Assembly (NCBI RefSeq): GCF_030811835.1
Contig: NZ_JAUSRO010000023.1
Location: 1-60,513 of the forward strand
Source: Variovorax ginsengisoli
GTDB lineage: Bacteria > Pseudomonadota > Gammaproteobacteria > Burkholderiales > Burkholderiaceae_C
Reading direction: 5' to 3'
DNA length: 60,513 nucleotides
Position 1 is the stretch's first letter. Each line of letters begins with the position of its first letter. Shown here one piece after another: positions 29,432 through 38,650 of this stretch. The translations under genes were made by a program, and so were the position numbers. The notes under the pieces were generated by a model. The model searched no databases and had not been told where the DNA came from. It saw only the letters and a list, made by a program, of their open reading frames with translations.

Positions 29432-30141
29432 GCTTCACCGAATTCGCACCCGGCCTCGTGGTGCAGCGCTTCACGCCGCCGCTCGCGCTCGCCGATTTCA
29501 AGCTCATCGCGTTCGACATGGACTCGACGCTGATCAACATCGAATGCATCGACGAGATCGCCGATGCGGTCGGCAAGAAGGCCGAGGTCGCGGCCATCAC
29601 CGAAGCCACGATGCGCGGCGAGATCAAGGACTTCAAGGAAAGCCTCACGCGCCGCGTGGCGCTGCTCGAAGGCGTGACGGTCGGCGCGCTGCAGGAGGTC
29701 TACGACGCGCGGCTGCGCCTGAACCCGGGCGCGTCCGAACTGGTGGCCGCCTGCAAGGCAGCCGGCCTCAAGATCCTTCTGGTTTCGGGCGGCTTCACCT
29801 TCTTCGCGGACCGGGTGAAGGCGCGGCTGGGCATCGACTTCGCCCGATCGAATCTGCTCGAAGAAGCCGGTGGACGACTCACGGGCAAGGTGGTGACGCA
29901 GAGCTGGGGTGACATCTGCGACGGCGCGGAGAAGCGTCGCACCTTGCTGGAAGTGGCGTCGCTGCTGGGCATTTCGACGGCGCAGACCATGGCGGTCGGC
30001 GACGGCGCAAACGACCTGCCGATGATGGCCGAGGCCGGCCTGTCGGTCGCCTTCCATGCCAAGCCGAAGGTGCGCGAGCAGGCGATGGTGGCGATCAACG
30101 AAGGCGGTCTGGATCGGCTGCTCGACGTGGTGCGGGCCTGA
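29428..30141 (+). CDS. serB: Phosphoserine phosphatase
   Basis: Last step of serine synthesis, HAD family. 237 residues without the N-terminal ACT-like extension of longer SerB forms. Nucleophile Asp30 and acid Asp32 in FDMDSTLIN, SGGFTFFADRVK (motif II Ser) and VGDGANDLPMM (motif III). The ATGA overlap with the mfd stop implies coupled translation. Confidence 0.95.
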   Translation: MSFTEFAPGLVVQRFTPPLALADFKLIAFDMDSTLINIECIDEIADAVGKKAEVAAITEATMRGEIKDFKESLTRRVALLEGVTVGALQEVYDARLRLNPGASELVAACKAAGLKILLVSGGFTFFADRVKARLGIDFARSNLLEEAGGRLTGKVVTQSWGDICDGAEKRRTLLEVASLLGISTAQTMAVGDGANDLPMMAEAGLSVAFHAKPKVREQAMVAINEGGLDRLLDVVRA

Positions 30142-30182
30142 AACAGGCGCGGCAATACGCGCGAAGACGGACCAGGCTTCGG

Positions 30183-30527
30183 TCAGTCGTCGAAGCCGTC
30201 GTCTTCCGGATGCGGTGCCCGACGCTCGCCCACCATGCCTTCGGGCCGCGGCTTGAACTGGGCCGGCTTGGCCAGGATCTCGACGTAGAACTTCGTCCCC
30301 TCCGCCGCTGCCACGCCATCCATCAGCTTGGCCAGCGCGCCCAGGTGCACCGATTCCGCAACCTCTTCGGTCGCACCGAAGCGGCAGTCGAACTCCCAGT
30401 AATCGGAGCCCTTGGGCGGCACACGCCGGCGTTCGCGCTGGACATACTTGCGGATTTCGTGCTTGATGGCTTCGAGGACGCGGTCGGGATGCTTGCCTTC
30501 AGGGCGGAGTTGAAACGTTTTTTTCAT
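30183..30527 (-). CDS. DUF6172 family protein
   Basis: 114-residue soluble protein starting MKKTFQLRPEGKHPDRVLEAIKHEIRKY. The pattern GKHPDRVLxAIKxxIRKYxxRERRR and WEFDCRFGA matches my recollection of DUF6172, a family in Beta- and Gammaproteobacteria without known function. Basic N-terminal half, acidic tail (HPEDDGFDD). Stands alone, converging with serB. Confidence 0.8.
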   Translation of the reverse strand: MKKTFQLRPEGKHPDRVLEAIKHEIRKYVQRERRRVPPKGSDYWEFDCRFGATEEVAESVHLGALAKLMDGVAAAEGTKFYVEILAKPAQFKPRPEGMVGERRAPHPEDDGFDD

Positions 30528-30608
30528 GGGTGATCGTAACTTGGGGGTGGGATGGCGTCGCCGGCTGTGTACAGTCGGCGCTCAATTCGAAAGCAGGGGT
30601 AGCAATCT

Positions 30609-30836
30609 ATGGCACGCGCAAACGACTGGGCAAGCAAGGTGATGGCGCTGATCAACGGCGGCAACGCCACGGCCGCGATCGCACAGATCAAGGTGGCGCC
30701 GAGCGTGAAGGACCTCAAGGCCCTTCAAACCATCATGACGCTCTCGCGCCTGACCGGAAAGTACCGCAACGTCGATGCGGCGATTGCGGAGAACCTGGAA
30801 CTGCTCTCCGCACCCAGGCTGCACCGCTCGCCGTAA
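30609..30836 (+). CDS. Small hypothetical protein
   Basis: 75 residues, basic, helical, no membrane segment (WASKVMALINGGNATAAIAQ, then a conserved-looking VKDLKALQTIM). Preceded by AGGGG at reasonable spacing. I do not recognise it. It converges with the aminotransferase, 6 bases apart. Confidence 0.65.
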   Translation: MARANDWASKVMALINGGNATAAIAQIKVAPSVKDLKALQTIMTLSRLTGKYRNVDAAIAENLELLSAPRLHRSP

Positions 30837-30842
30837 GACGGG

Positions 30843-32030
30843 TCAGAGCGCCTTGCCCAGGCGGGCGATGCCTTCTTCGATCTTCTCGACGTTGGCGGTG
30901 GCAAAGCTCAGGCGCAGGGTGGCCACGTCAGGGTTCTCGGCGAAAAACGGCGCACCGGGCACGAAGGCCACGAGTTGCGCAATGGCGCGTTGGGCCAGCA
31001 CGTTGGCGTCGGCCAGCTTGCCGTTGGCGCCCGTCAGGCGCGCCCAGAAGAACAGGCCGCCCGCCGGTTGGGTAAAGCTGATGGCATCGCCCAGTTCACG
31101 CTGGAGCGCAGCGCCCATGGCCTGGGCGCGCTCGCCATAGACCTTGCGCACGTGGGCCAGCGTGGCGGGCATGCGACCGCTCTGCAGGTATTGCGCTGCG
31201 GTGGCCTGGGCGAAGGTGCTGGTGTGCGCGTCGCTGAACTGCTTGCACATGGTGGCCTTGGCCAGCAGTTCGGCCGGCGCGATCATCCAGCCGATCCGCA
31301 GGCCGGGGCTCAGCACCTTGCTCAGGCTGCCGCAATGCGCGATGAATTCGCGGCTGCCAGGCACCGACTGGCTCAGCGACAGGATCGATGGTGGCGGGGC
31401 TTCGCCGAAATACAGGTCGCCGTACGGATCGTCCTCGACGATCAGCGTCTGGTACTTCACCGCCATCTCCAGCACCTTCTTGCGGCGCTCCAGGCTGAGC
31501 ATGGCACCGCTCGGGTTGCCGAAGGTCGGGATCAGGTAGACGAACTTGGGCTTGTGTTCGGCGATGAGCTTCTCCAGCTCATCGGTCTTCACGCCGTTGG
31601 CATCGACCGGCGCGCTGATGAGATGTGCGCCGTACAGGCGGAAACACTGGATGGTGGCCAGGAAGGTGGGGCCTTCGACGATCACCTTGTCGCCCGGCGA
31701 AATCATGGTCTTGCCCAGCAGGTCGAGCGCCTGCTGGCTGCCGGTGGTGACGATCAGGCCGCTGGGGTCGACCTCGACACCCTTGGTTTTCATGAAGGCC
31801 GAGAGTTGCTTGCGCAACGGTTCGTAGCCTTCGGTCGCCCCGTACTGCAGCGCGCCGCCGGCTTCCTGGTCGAGCGCGCGGTTCGCCGCTTCCTTCAGGC
31901 CCTTGACGTCGAACATCGCACTGTCGGGGAAACCACCCGCAAAGCTGATGATGCCCGGCGTTCCGAGCAGCTTGAACAGCTCGCGGATGGCAGAGGTTTC
32001 GACGTTGTCGAGGCGGGAAGCGAATTGCAT
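30843..32030 (-). CDS. PLP-dependent aminotransferase, class I/II (MocR/2-aminoadipate type)
   Basis: Fold-type I aminotransferase, 395 residues from the ATG at 32030 (an ATG ten codons upstream is possible). GGFPDSAMFD, TTGSQQALDL (phosphate loop), PTFGNPSGAMLS, EDDPYGDLYF and the PLP lysine in HCGSLSKVLSPGLRIGW are present. Such enzymes act on branched, aromatic or 2-aminoadipate substrates. It lies 83 bases after the ABC transporter ATPase on the same strand, suggesting catabolism of the imported amino acid. Confidence 0.88.
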   Translation of the reverse strand: MQFASRLDNVETSAIRELFKLLGTPGIISFAGGFPDSAMFDVKGLKEAANRALDQEAGGALQYGATEGYEPLRKQLSAFMKTKGVEVDPSGLIVTTGSQQALDLLGKTMISPGDKVIVEGPTFLATIQCFRLYGAHLISAPVDANGVKTDELEKLIAEHKPKFVYLIPTFGNPSGAMLSLERRKKVLEMAVKYQTLIVEDDPYGDLYFGEAPPPSILSLSQSVPGSREFIAHCGSLSKVLSPGLRIGWMIAPAELLAKATMCKQFSDAHTSTFAQATAAQYLQSGRMPATLAHVRKVYGERAQAMGAALQRELGDAISFTQPAGGLFFWARLTGANGKLADANVLAQRAIAQLVAFVPGAPFFAENPDVATLRLSFATANVEKIEEGIARLGKAL

Positions 32031-32113
32031 GGGAAGGGCTCTCTCTTGAACAGCTGCCATTGTCGCGCAGCCCGGTTTGCCGGGCGCGCGGCTGTGGCTT
32101 TCAACCGCCGTTT

Positions 32114-32848
32114 TCAGCCACGGATGTCGGCGATGAACTTCTGCGCGCGGGGGTGCTGCGGCGTTTGGAAAAAAGCGTCAGGCGTGCCACGCTCGAGCAC
32201 GCGACCCGCGTCCAGGAACCAGACGGTGTCGGCCACTTCGCGGGCGAAACCCATCTCGTGCGTCACGCAGACCATCGTCATGCCCTGTCGCGCGAGGTCT
32301 TTCATGACGGCGAGCACCTCGCCCACCATTTCAGGGTCGAGCGCACTGGTGGGTTCGTCGAACAGGATGAGCGGGGGCTGCATGGCCAGCGTGCGCGCGA
32401 TCGCCACGCGCTGCTGCTGGCCTCCAGAAAGCTCGCCGGGGAAGCGCTCGGCCTTCTCTGCCAGACCCACCCGCGCGAGCAGCGCCTGCGCCATCTCCCT
32501 CGCCTCGCTTTTCGACGTGCCTCGCACCTGCATGGGCGCGAGCATCACGTTGTCGAGCGCGCTCAGGTGCGGGAACAGGTTGAACTGCTGGAACACGAAG
32601 CCGATGCCGGTGCGCAGGCGGTTGAGGTCGGTGCCCGGCGCATGCACGTCGTTGCCATTCACGCGGATGGTGCCGCTGTCGATCGCTTCGAGCCGATTGA
32701 CGGTGCGGATGAGGGTCGACTTGCCGGAGCCCGAGGGGCCGCAGACCACCACGACCTCGCCCGCCTTGACTTCGGCCGTGATGCCGTCGATGACCGTCGT
32801 GGCACCGAAGGACTTGCGGACCTGGATGAACTCGAGCATCGACGTCAT
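32114..32848 (-). CDS. Polar amino-acid ABC transporter ATPase
   Basis: 244-residue ATPase of the PAAT family (GlnQ/HisP type). Walker A GPSGSGKST, signature LSGGQQQRVAIARTLA, Walker B LILFDEPTSALD and switch His in VCVTHEMGFA. The ATG at 32848 was chosen because GGAG (next to the permease stop) lies just upstream. Last transporter gene of the set of four. Confidence 0.96.
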   Translation of the reverse strand: MTSMLEFIQVRKSFGATTVIDGITAEVKAGEVVVVCGPSGSGKSTLIRTVNRLEAIDSGTIRVNGNDVHAPGTDLNRLRTGIGFVFQQFNLFPHLSALDNVMLAPMQVRGTSKSEAREMAQALLARVGLAEKAERFPGELSGGQQQRVAIARTLAMQPPLILFDEPTSALDPEMVGEVLAVMKDLARQGMTMVCVTHEMGFAREVADTVWFLDAGRVLERGTPDAFFQTPQHPRAQKFIADIRG

Positions 32849-32861
32849 TTCGACTTTCTCC

Positions 32862-33557
32862 TCAGGCCGGCCGGCTGCGGCGCGCCGCGGTGATGCGCCG
32901 CTCCACCTGCTCGACCCCACGGCTGAGCGAGAAGCAGACGATGAAATAGGTGATCGCCAACAGTGCGTAGACCTCGAAAGGCCGGGTCAGTAGCTGGCCG
33001 TTGACCTGGTAGGCAGCGTTGGTGAGCTCATCCACGCCGATCACGTAGGCCAGCGACGTGTTCTTCACCACCACCACGAACTGGTTGAGCATGCTGGGGA
33101 TCATGTTGTAGAGCGCCTGCGGCAGGATGACCTTGCGCAGCGTCGTCCAGTAGCCCATGCCGAGCGTGCGTGCGGCCTCCTGCTGGCCACGCGGCAGCGC
33201 GACGATCCCGGCACGCACGATCTCGCCGAGGTAGGCGCTTTCATAGACGACCAGGGCCACCAGCATCATCGCGGTGGCGCTGACGCCGCCGCCGGTGAGC
33301 ATCGGCACCGCAAAATAGGCCCAGAACACGAGCAGCAGCAGCGGCAGCCCGCGGATCGAGTTGGCGTACGCAGCGGCGGCCCAGCCCACCCACCGGTACG
33401 GCGACGTGCGCGCAATGCCCACGAGCACCGCGAGCGGGAACGACAGCAGCAACGCAGCGGCCGCCAGGATCAGCGTCATCGCGAGGCCACCGAGCGGGCC
33501 TTGCGGGTACTGGCCGATCAACAGGATCAGGCCATAGTCGCGCAGGATGTCGAACAT
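32862..33557 (-). CDS. Amino-acid ABC transporter permease (second)
   Basis: 231 residues, about five membrane helices, with the EAA loop EAARTLGMGYWTTLRKVILPQA. Starts MFDILRDYGLILLIGQYPQG two bases after the stop of the other permease. The two permeases are of the His/Glu/Gln family and should form the heterodimeric channel. Confidence 0.93.
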   Translation of the reverse strand: MFDILRDYGLILLIGQYPQGPLGGLAMTLILAAAALLLSFPLAVLVGIARTSPYRWVGWAAAAYANSIRGLPLLLLVFWAYFAVPMLTGGGVSATAMMLVALVVYESAYLGEIVRAGIVALPRGQQEAARTLGMGYWTTLRKVILPQALYNMIPSMLNQFVVVVKNTSLAYVIGVDELTNAAYQVNGQLLTRPFEVYALLAITYFIVCFSLSRGVEQVERRITAARRSRPA

Positions 33558-33559
33558 GT

Positions 33560-34246
33560 TCAGTGCCTCGCGGCAGAAAAGCGCCGGCTGGCATAGGCGC
33601 CCACGCCCATGATGAGCCAGGAAATCGCGAGATAGCAGGCCGAGGCGATCACGAACGCCTCGAAGGTGCGATAGGTCTCGTTTTCGATCTGCCGCGTCGC
33701 GTGCATCAGGTCGGCCACGCCCACGGTCATGGCCAGGCTCGTCGCCTTGAACAGCGCCAGCGTCTGGTTGACCAGCGGCGGCAGCGCAGCCCGCAGCGCC
33801 TGCGGCAGCAGGATGTGCATCAGCGACTGGCGGTAGTTCATGCCCAGCGAGCGCGCCGCGTCGGCCTGCCCGCGCGGCAGCGAGCGCAATCCGCTGCGCA
33901 AGTCTTCGCTCATGTAGGCAGCGGCGTAGAGCGTGAGCGCGATGCACGACAGAACGAACTCGCCATCGTGCCGGTTCACCCACTGCTGCATCGCCTTGGG
34001 CAGCAGCTGCGGGACGCCGAAGTACCAGACGAAGATCTGCACCAGCCCGGGCACGTTGCGGTGGTATTCGACAAAGAGCCAGACCGCACGCTGTGCCCAT
34101 GGCCCCGCCGCGCTGCGCACGGCCATCAGCAGCGACGCCAGAATCATCGCCAGCACCCAGCTGATGGCGAACAGTTTGGCCGTGACGCCAAGACCATGCA
34201 GGAGCAGCGTCGCATAGTCCGGGTTGGCGAGCAGCAGGTCTTTCAT
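33560..34246 (-). CDS. Amino-acid ABC transporter permease (first)
   Basis: 228 residues, about five membrane helices, EAA loop DAARSLGMNYRQSLMHILLPQA, and the conserved EYHRNVPGLVQIF of glutamate/aspartate-type permeases. Lies between the binding protein and the second permease. Confidence 0.93.
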   Translation of the reverse strand: MKDLLLANPDYATLLLHGLGVTAKLFAISWVLAMILASLLMAVRSAAGPWAQRAVWLFVEYHRNVPGLVQIFVWYFGVPQLLPKAMQQWVNRHDGEFVLSCIALTLYAAAYMSEDLRSGLRSLPRGQADAARSLGMNYRQSLMHILLPQALRAALPPLVNQTLALFKATSLAMTVGVADLMHATRQIENETYRTFEAFVIASACYLAISWLIMGVGAYASRRFSAARH

Positions 34247-34293
34247 GGCGTCTTCAGCAGAATGGCGATGCGCGGTCGAACGGCAGCCTGCGC

Positions 34294-35121
34294 TTACTGC
34301 GCGAAGGTCGAAATCGGCGTGAGCTTCTTCTCACGCGCAAACGCAAAGCGCGTGTTCGGGCCGTACCACTTGGTCCACAGCGTATCGATCTCGCCGGCCT
34401 TCTCCATGTCTTCCAGCGTCTTGTTGACCGCGGCCAGCAGCGCGGGCTCGTCCTTCTTCACGCCCAGCGCCGTCGGCTCCCAGGCCAGGCTGTCGTTGAT
34501 GAAGACAGCTTCACCCTTGGACTCGGCCAGGTAGCGCAGGCCGGCCGTGTGCGACGTCGAAAAGCCGTCGACCTTGTCCTGCATGAGGGCCAGGTAGGCG
34601 GACGGGCCGTCCTGGTAGGTGACGATTTCGGTCTTGGGCAGACCACGGCGGGCGAAGATCTCGGTGGTGGCGCTCTTGACCGCACTCACCCGCTTGTCGG
34701 CCAGCTTGGCGAAGCTGTCGATGCCGGCGCTCTTCTTGACCATCACGCGGATCGGCACCTGGTAGTGCGCCGCCGTGAACGCGACCTGCTGGGCGCGCTC
34801 CTTGGTGTAGCCCAGCGCAGCCGACACCAGGTCGACACGGCCGGTGGACAGTTCGGGAATGCGCTGCTCGATCGACAGGCCCTTGTGCTCCAGCTTCAGG
34901 CCCATGTGCTTGGCAATGGCCGCGCACATGTCCACGTCGAAGCCGACGATCTGGCGGGTCTGCGGGTCCTGGAAGCCCAGCGGCTCGGTCGTGGTCAGCG
35001 TGCCGCAGACCAGCGTGCCGCGCGCCTTCATGTCGGCGAGTTGGTCAGCGTGGGCACCCAGGGATGCAAGGACCGTGAGTGCGGCCAGCGCGAAGCGGAC
35101 GGTGGTAGCAGGCAGTTTCAT
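34294..35121 (-). CDS. Amino-acid ABC transporter substrate-binding protein
   Basis: 275 residues with a signal peptide (RFALAALTVLASLGAHA). Family 3 solute-binding fold: LVCGTLTTTEPLGFQD, GFDVDMCAAIAKHMGLK, LVSAALGYTKERAQQVAFT. GGAG precedes the ATG. First transporter gene; 71 bases after the prephenate dehydrogenase gene, so possibly one operon. Ligand not readable, probably glutamate/aspartate or another polar amino acid. Confidence 0.93.
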   Translation of the reverse strand: MKLPATTVRFALAALTVLASLGAHADQLADMKARGTLVCGTLTTTEPLGFQDPQTRQIVGFDVDMCAAIAKHMGLKLEHKGLSIEQRIPELSTGRVDLVSAALGYTKERAQQVAFTAAHYQVPIRVMVKKSAGIDSFAKLADKRVSAVKSATTEIFARRGLPKTEIVTYQDGPSAYLALMQDKVDGFSTSHTAGLRYLAESKGEAVFINDSLAWEPTALGVKKDEPALLAAVNKTLEDMEKAGEIDTLWTKWYGPNTRFAFAREKKLTPISTFAQ

Positions 35122-35192
35122 CGAAGCTCCAGGAGGTGGTGGTGAGGAACGGGGAAAGGAAACGGAACGAGGAAAGGGAAAATGCGCCAGGA

Positions 35193-36104
35193 TCAGTCGG
35201 CCGAACCCGCGGCAGGCCGGGAACTCTCGGCATGAAAGTGCCGCGCGGCTTCGAAGGACTCGGCCAATGCGCCCGCATCACCCAACGCAAGCTGGTGCCG
35301 CATCAGCGCCAGCGCGTCGCTCAGGCAATCGATTTCATGGATCAGCGGACGGCGATTGTGGACTGCAATGTCGGCCCAGAGCGCCGCATCGGACGAACCC
35401 AGGCGCGTGAATCCAACGAAGCCGGAGCCCTGATAGGCAGGCCATTCACGTGCGTCGGGTCGCGCGGCCAGGCTGTGCAGGTAGGCGTAGGTGAGCACTT
35501 GGGGCAGATGGCTGATGGCCGCATACACGGCGTCATGCGCCGATGCAGGCATCGTGGCGACCTGCGCACCAAGCAGCGACCAGAAGGCCTGCGCGGTGTC
35601 CAGTGCCGTGCGATCGGTGCCGGCGTCGGGAGTGAGTACGCAGCGCTTGCCCTCGAACAGGCCGGCTTCGGAAGCGGCCCAGCCGTGCAGTGCCTTGCCG
35701 GCGATCGGATGGCTCGGCACGAAGCGCGCGACCGCAGCCGGCCCGCCGTGCGCCAGTGCAGCCGCCACCGGTGCCTTGACGCTGGCCACGTCCAGGCAGA
35801 CCGCACGGCCCGTACCGATCCTCGCACCATGTTCCTCGATGAATTCCACCAGGCAGCCGACCGGTTGGCACAGCACGACCAGGTCGTGGGAGTCGAACAG
35901 CGCGCCGCCCTCCTGCGCAATTTCGTCGATCCAGCCTTCGGCGCGAAGACGCTCCAGCAGAGCAGCGTCGGTGTCGAAGCCGGTGATGTGAACGGGACGC
36001 CCCATCGCGCGCAGCGCCCGCACGATCGAGCCGCCGATCAGGCCTACGCCGCACACCGCGATGCGGTCGATGCCGGGGAGCGGAAAGAGCGATGGGGATG
36101 CCAT
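35193..36104 (-). CDS. tyrA: Prephenate dehydrogenase
   Basis: NAD(P)-dependent oxidative decarboxylation of prephenate to 4-hydroxyphenylpyruvate in tyrosine synthesis. 303 residues from the ATG at 36104. Rossmann motif IAVCGVGLIGGSIVRAL, then CLDVASVKAP, FVPSHPIAGK and the helical C-terminal dimerisation domain. It is divergent from a LysR regulator with 77 bases between. Confidence 0.88.
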   Translation of the reverse strand: MASPSLFPLPGIDRIAVCGVGLIGGSIVRALRAMGRPVHITGFDTDAALLERLRAEGWIDEIAQEGGALFDSHDLVVLCQPVGCLVEFIEEHGARIGTGRAVCLDVASVKAPVAAALAHGGPAAVARFVPSHPIAGKALHGWAASEAGLFEGKRCVLTPDAGTDRTALDTAQAFWSLLGAQVATMPASAHDAVYAAISHLPQVLTYAYLHSLAARPDAREWPAYQGSGFVGFTRLGSSDAALWADIAVHNRRPLIHEIDCLSDALALMRHQLALGDAGALAESFEAARHFHAESSRPAAGSAD

Positions 36105-36136
36105 GGCTGGCAGTGTCCTGTGTCGCGCCTGTGGCT

Positions 36137-36157
36137 GGCAAATGCCAAAATATGGCA
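36137..36157. promoter_or_regulatory. LysR-type operator between tyrA and the LysR gene
   Basis: TGCCA-AAATA-TGGCA (36143-36157) is an interrupted palindrome of LysR type, overlapping a second repeat GGCA-AA-TGCC (36137-36146). It lies in the 77-base divergent gap, where the LysR protein would control tyrA and itself. Confidence 0.6.
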
Positions 36158-36181
36158 ATTCCATAACATTGCGTTAACCCC

Positions 36182-37117
36182 ATGAACCTGCGCCAGATCG
36201 AGGTGTTTCGCGCCGTCATGCAGGCCGGCTCGATCTCCGGCGCGGCCGCGGCGCTGCACGTCTCCCAACCCGCGGTCAGCCGCCTGGTGCGCTACCTGGA
36301 GGTCAAACTCGGCGTGTCCCTGTTCGAACGCACCGGCAGCCGGCTGCATCCGACGCCGGAGGCCCACGCGCTCAAGCGCGAGGTCGACAGCGCCTACCGC
36401 AGCATCGACCGGGTGCGCCACTATGCCGAGCAGCTGCGCTACGGCGTGGCCGACACGCTGCGCATCGCGTCCAACCTGAGCACGGGGTTGGAGCTCGTGC
36501 CGCACGCCATCGCCGACATCAAGACGCGCCTGCCGCGGCTGCACATCACGGTGGAAATCGCCACGCATGCGCAGATCACCGACCAGTTGCTCAGCGGCGA
36601 GTGCGACATTGGCGTGGTCTCCTTCGTGGAGAGCTTTCACCCGGCCATCAACGTTCATCCGATCGGCGAAGGCGAGGTGCTCTGCGCGATGGCACCCACC
36701 CATCCACTGGCCGCACACCGACGCATCACGCTCGACATGCTGCGGCGCCCCGACGTGATTTCCTTCGGGCACGAAACGCCGCATGGCAAGGTGGTCAACA
36801 CGCTCGTCGGCACCCAGGGCGAGCCGATCACACCCACGGTGGACGTGCGCTATGCCTATGTCGCCTGCAGCATTGCCGCCAGCGGCTGGGGCGTGGCCGT
36901 GGTCGACGACATGACCGCACGCCATTGCGAGGGCAGCCGCCTGATGCTGCGCCCGCTGGCACGGCCGGTGCGTTATCAGGCCAGCGCCATGAGCAGCGCC
37001 GAGCGTCCTCTCTCCAGCGCAGGGCGAGACATGGTGCAATTGCTGGCCCAGCACTGGGAGGGCACGCGGGGAAGCAGCAAAAAACCCGCGCGCAGCCGAA
37101 AGACCCCCACCCCATGA
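36182..37117 (+). CDS. LysR-family transcriptional regulator
   Basis: 311 residues. N-terminal HTH (GSISGAAAALHVSQPAVSRL), linker helix and a PBP2-like effector domain from about residue 92 (DTLRIASNLSTGLELVPHAI). Its divergence from tyrA suggests control of the tyrA-transporter-aminotransferase group. Its stop overlaps the nth start by 4 bases (ATGA), an unexpected coupling with a DNA repair gene. Confidence 0.92.
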   Translation: MNLRQIEVFRAVMQAGSISGAAAALHVSQPAVSRLVRYLEVKLGVSLFERTGSRLHPTPEAHALKREVDSAYRSIDRVRHYAEQLRYGVADTLRIASNLSTGLELVPHAIADIKTRLPRLHITVEIATHAQITDQLLSGECDIGVVSFVESFHPAINVHPIGEGEVLCAMAPTHPLAAHRRITLDMLRRPDVISFGHETPHGKVVNTLVGTQGEPITPTVDVRYAYVACSIAASGWGVAVVDDMTARHCEGSRLMLRPLARPVRYQASAMSSAERPLSSAGRDMVQLLAQHWEGTRGSSKKPARSRKTPTP

Positions 37118-37758
37118 AAAAAGAAAACATCGTCCTCTTCTTCGACACCTTGCGCGCCGCCAATCCGACGCCCGAGACCGAGCTGGAATACACCTCGCCG
37201 TTCGAGCTGCTGGCCGCCGTGCTGCTGTCCGCCCAAGCCACCGACGTCGGCGTGAACAAGGCCACGCGCAAGCTTTTTCCGGTGGCCAACACGCCGCAGG
37301 CCATCCTCGACCTGGGTGTGGAAGGCCTGGAGGGCTACATCAAGACCATCGGCCTCTACCGCAGCAAGGCCAAGCACCTGATCGAGGCGTGCCGGATGCT
37401 GGTCGAGCTACACGGCGGCGAAGTGCCACGAACGCGCGCCGAACTCGAGGCACTGCCGGGCGTGGGCCGCAAGACGGCCAACGTCGTGCTGAACGTGGCC
37501 TTCGGCGAGCCGACGATCGCGGTCGACACGCACATCTTCCGCATGGGCAACCGCACCGGGCTGGCGCCGGGCAAGACGCCGCTGGAGGTCGAACTCAAGC
37601 TGGAGAAGCGCATTCCGATGGAATACCGGCTGCATGCGCACCACTGGCTGATCCTGCACGGCCGCTATGTATGCGTGGCGCGCAAACCGCGTTGTTGGGA
37701 GTGCGCCGTGGCGACCTTCTGCAGTTTCAAGCCAAAGACGCCGGCGCCCAAGGCTTGA
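37114..37758 (+). CDS. nth: Endonuclease III
   Basis: DNA glycosylase/AP lyase for oxidised pyrimidines. 214 residues. HhH motif LEALPGVGRKTANVV with the catalytic Lys, catalytic Asp in VDTHIFR, and a C-terminal [4Fe-4S] cluster with spacing C-X6-C-X2-C-X5-C (CVARKPRCWECAVATFC). A longer frame upstream lies in the lysR gene and is ignored. Confidence 0.97.
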   Translation: MKKENIVLFFDTLRAANPTPETELEYTSPFELLAAVLLSAQATDVGVNKATRKLFPVANTPQAILDLGVEGLEGYIKTIGLYRSKAKHLIEACRMLVELHGGEVPRTRAELEALPGVGRKTANVVLNVAFGEPTIAVDTHIFRMGNRTGLAPGKTPLEVELKLEKRIPMEYRLHAHHWLILHGRYVCVARKPRCWECAVATFCSFKPKTPAPKA

Positions 37759-37825
37759 GACCGCGCTGCAGGCCATGGACAGGGCCGCCGTTTAGAATGC
37801 CGCCCCTTCCCACTCATCGCCTCCC

Positions 37826-38650
37826 ATGAACATCGTCGTCAACGAAGAACTGAAAGCCTACATCGATCCGTTGACGCCGGAGGAATACGAAGCGCTGGAA
37901 CGCAGCATCCTGACCGAAGGCTGTCGCGACGCGCTGGTGCTGTGGGGCGATGTGCTGGTCGACGGCCACAACCGCTACGGCATCTGCCAGAAGCACGGCA
38001 TTGCCTTCCAGACCGTGCAGAACACGCGTTTCAAGACGCTGGACGACGTGCACCTCTGGATGATCGACCAGCATCTGGGCCGCCGCAGCGTGTCGGACTT
38101 CCTGCGTGGCGTGCTGGCATTGCGCAAAAAAGAGATCGTCGACGCGCGCCGTGCCCAGGCCGCCGAGGCACTGGACCCCAATGACCCGCCGTTCGACATC
38201 GATCCTGCCGATGAAACGCTGCCGCCCCAGGCACCGCTCAACAGCCGCGAGGCGATCGCCCGCGCCGCTCGGCTGAGCAGCAGCCAGGTGGTGATGATCG
38301 AGAAGATCCAGAAGCAGGCTGCGCCCGAATTGGTGGCGGCAGTCAAGTCGGGGACGATCTCGCTGAATGCCGCGGCGGCCGTGGCCAGCCTGCCGGCCGA
38401 GGAGCAGGTGGCCGCCGCCCACGGTGGCAAGGACGAACTCAAGCAGGCGGCCAAACGCGTGCGCGATGCCAAGCGCAAGCCGCGCGAAGCGCAGGCACCC
38501 GCCGCCGAAGGCACCGGGTCCGAAGCTGATGACAGCGCTTCGACCGAAGCGCTGGAAGCGCTGCGCAAGCGGGTCGCCGAACTCACCAAGGAAAACGACG
38601 CGTTGCGCAAGCAGGTGGCCAATCTGCTGGGCCAGCTGCGCTCTTCCTGA
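37826..38650 (+). CDS. ParB/Srx-like N-terminal domain protein
   Basis: 274 residues. The start resembles a ParB/sulfiredoxin-like nuclease domain (VDGHNRYGIC at about 45-54), followed by a region with a helix-turn-helix character (SREAIARAARLSSSQVVMIEKI), an Ala-rich and charged linker and a C-terminal leucine-rich coiled coil (EALRKRVAELTKENDALRKQ). No parA is adjacent and there is no sign of a plasmid, so a role in segregation is unproven. A -10-like TTTAGAAT lies 30 bases upstream. Confidence 0.75.
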   Translation: MNIVVNEELKAYIDPLTPEEYEALERSILTEGCRDALVLWGDVLVDGHNRYGICQKHGIAFQTVQNTRFKTLDDVHLWMIDQHLGRRSVSDFLRGVLALRKKEIVDARRAQAAEALDPNDPPFDIDPADETLPPQAPLNSREAIARAARLSSSQVVMIEKIQKQAAPELVAAVKSGTISLNAAAAVASLPAEEQVAAAHGGKDELKQAAKRVRDAKRKPREAQAPAAEGTGSEADDSASTEALEALRKRVAELTKENDALRKQVANLLGQLRSS

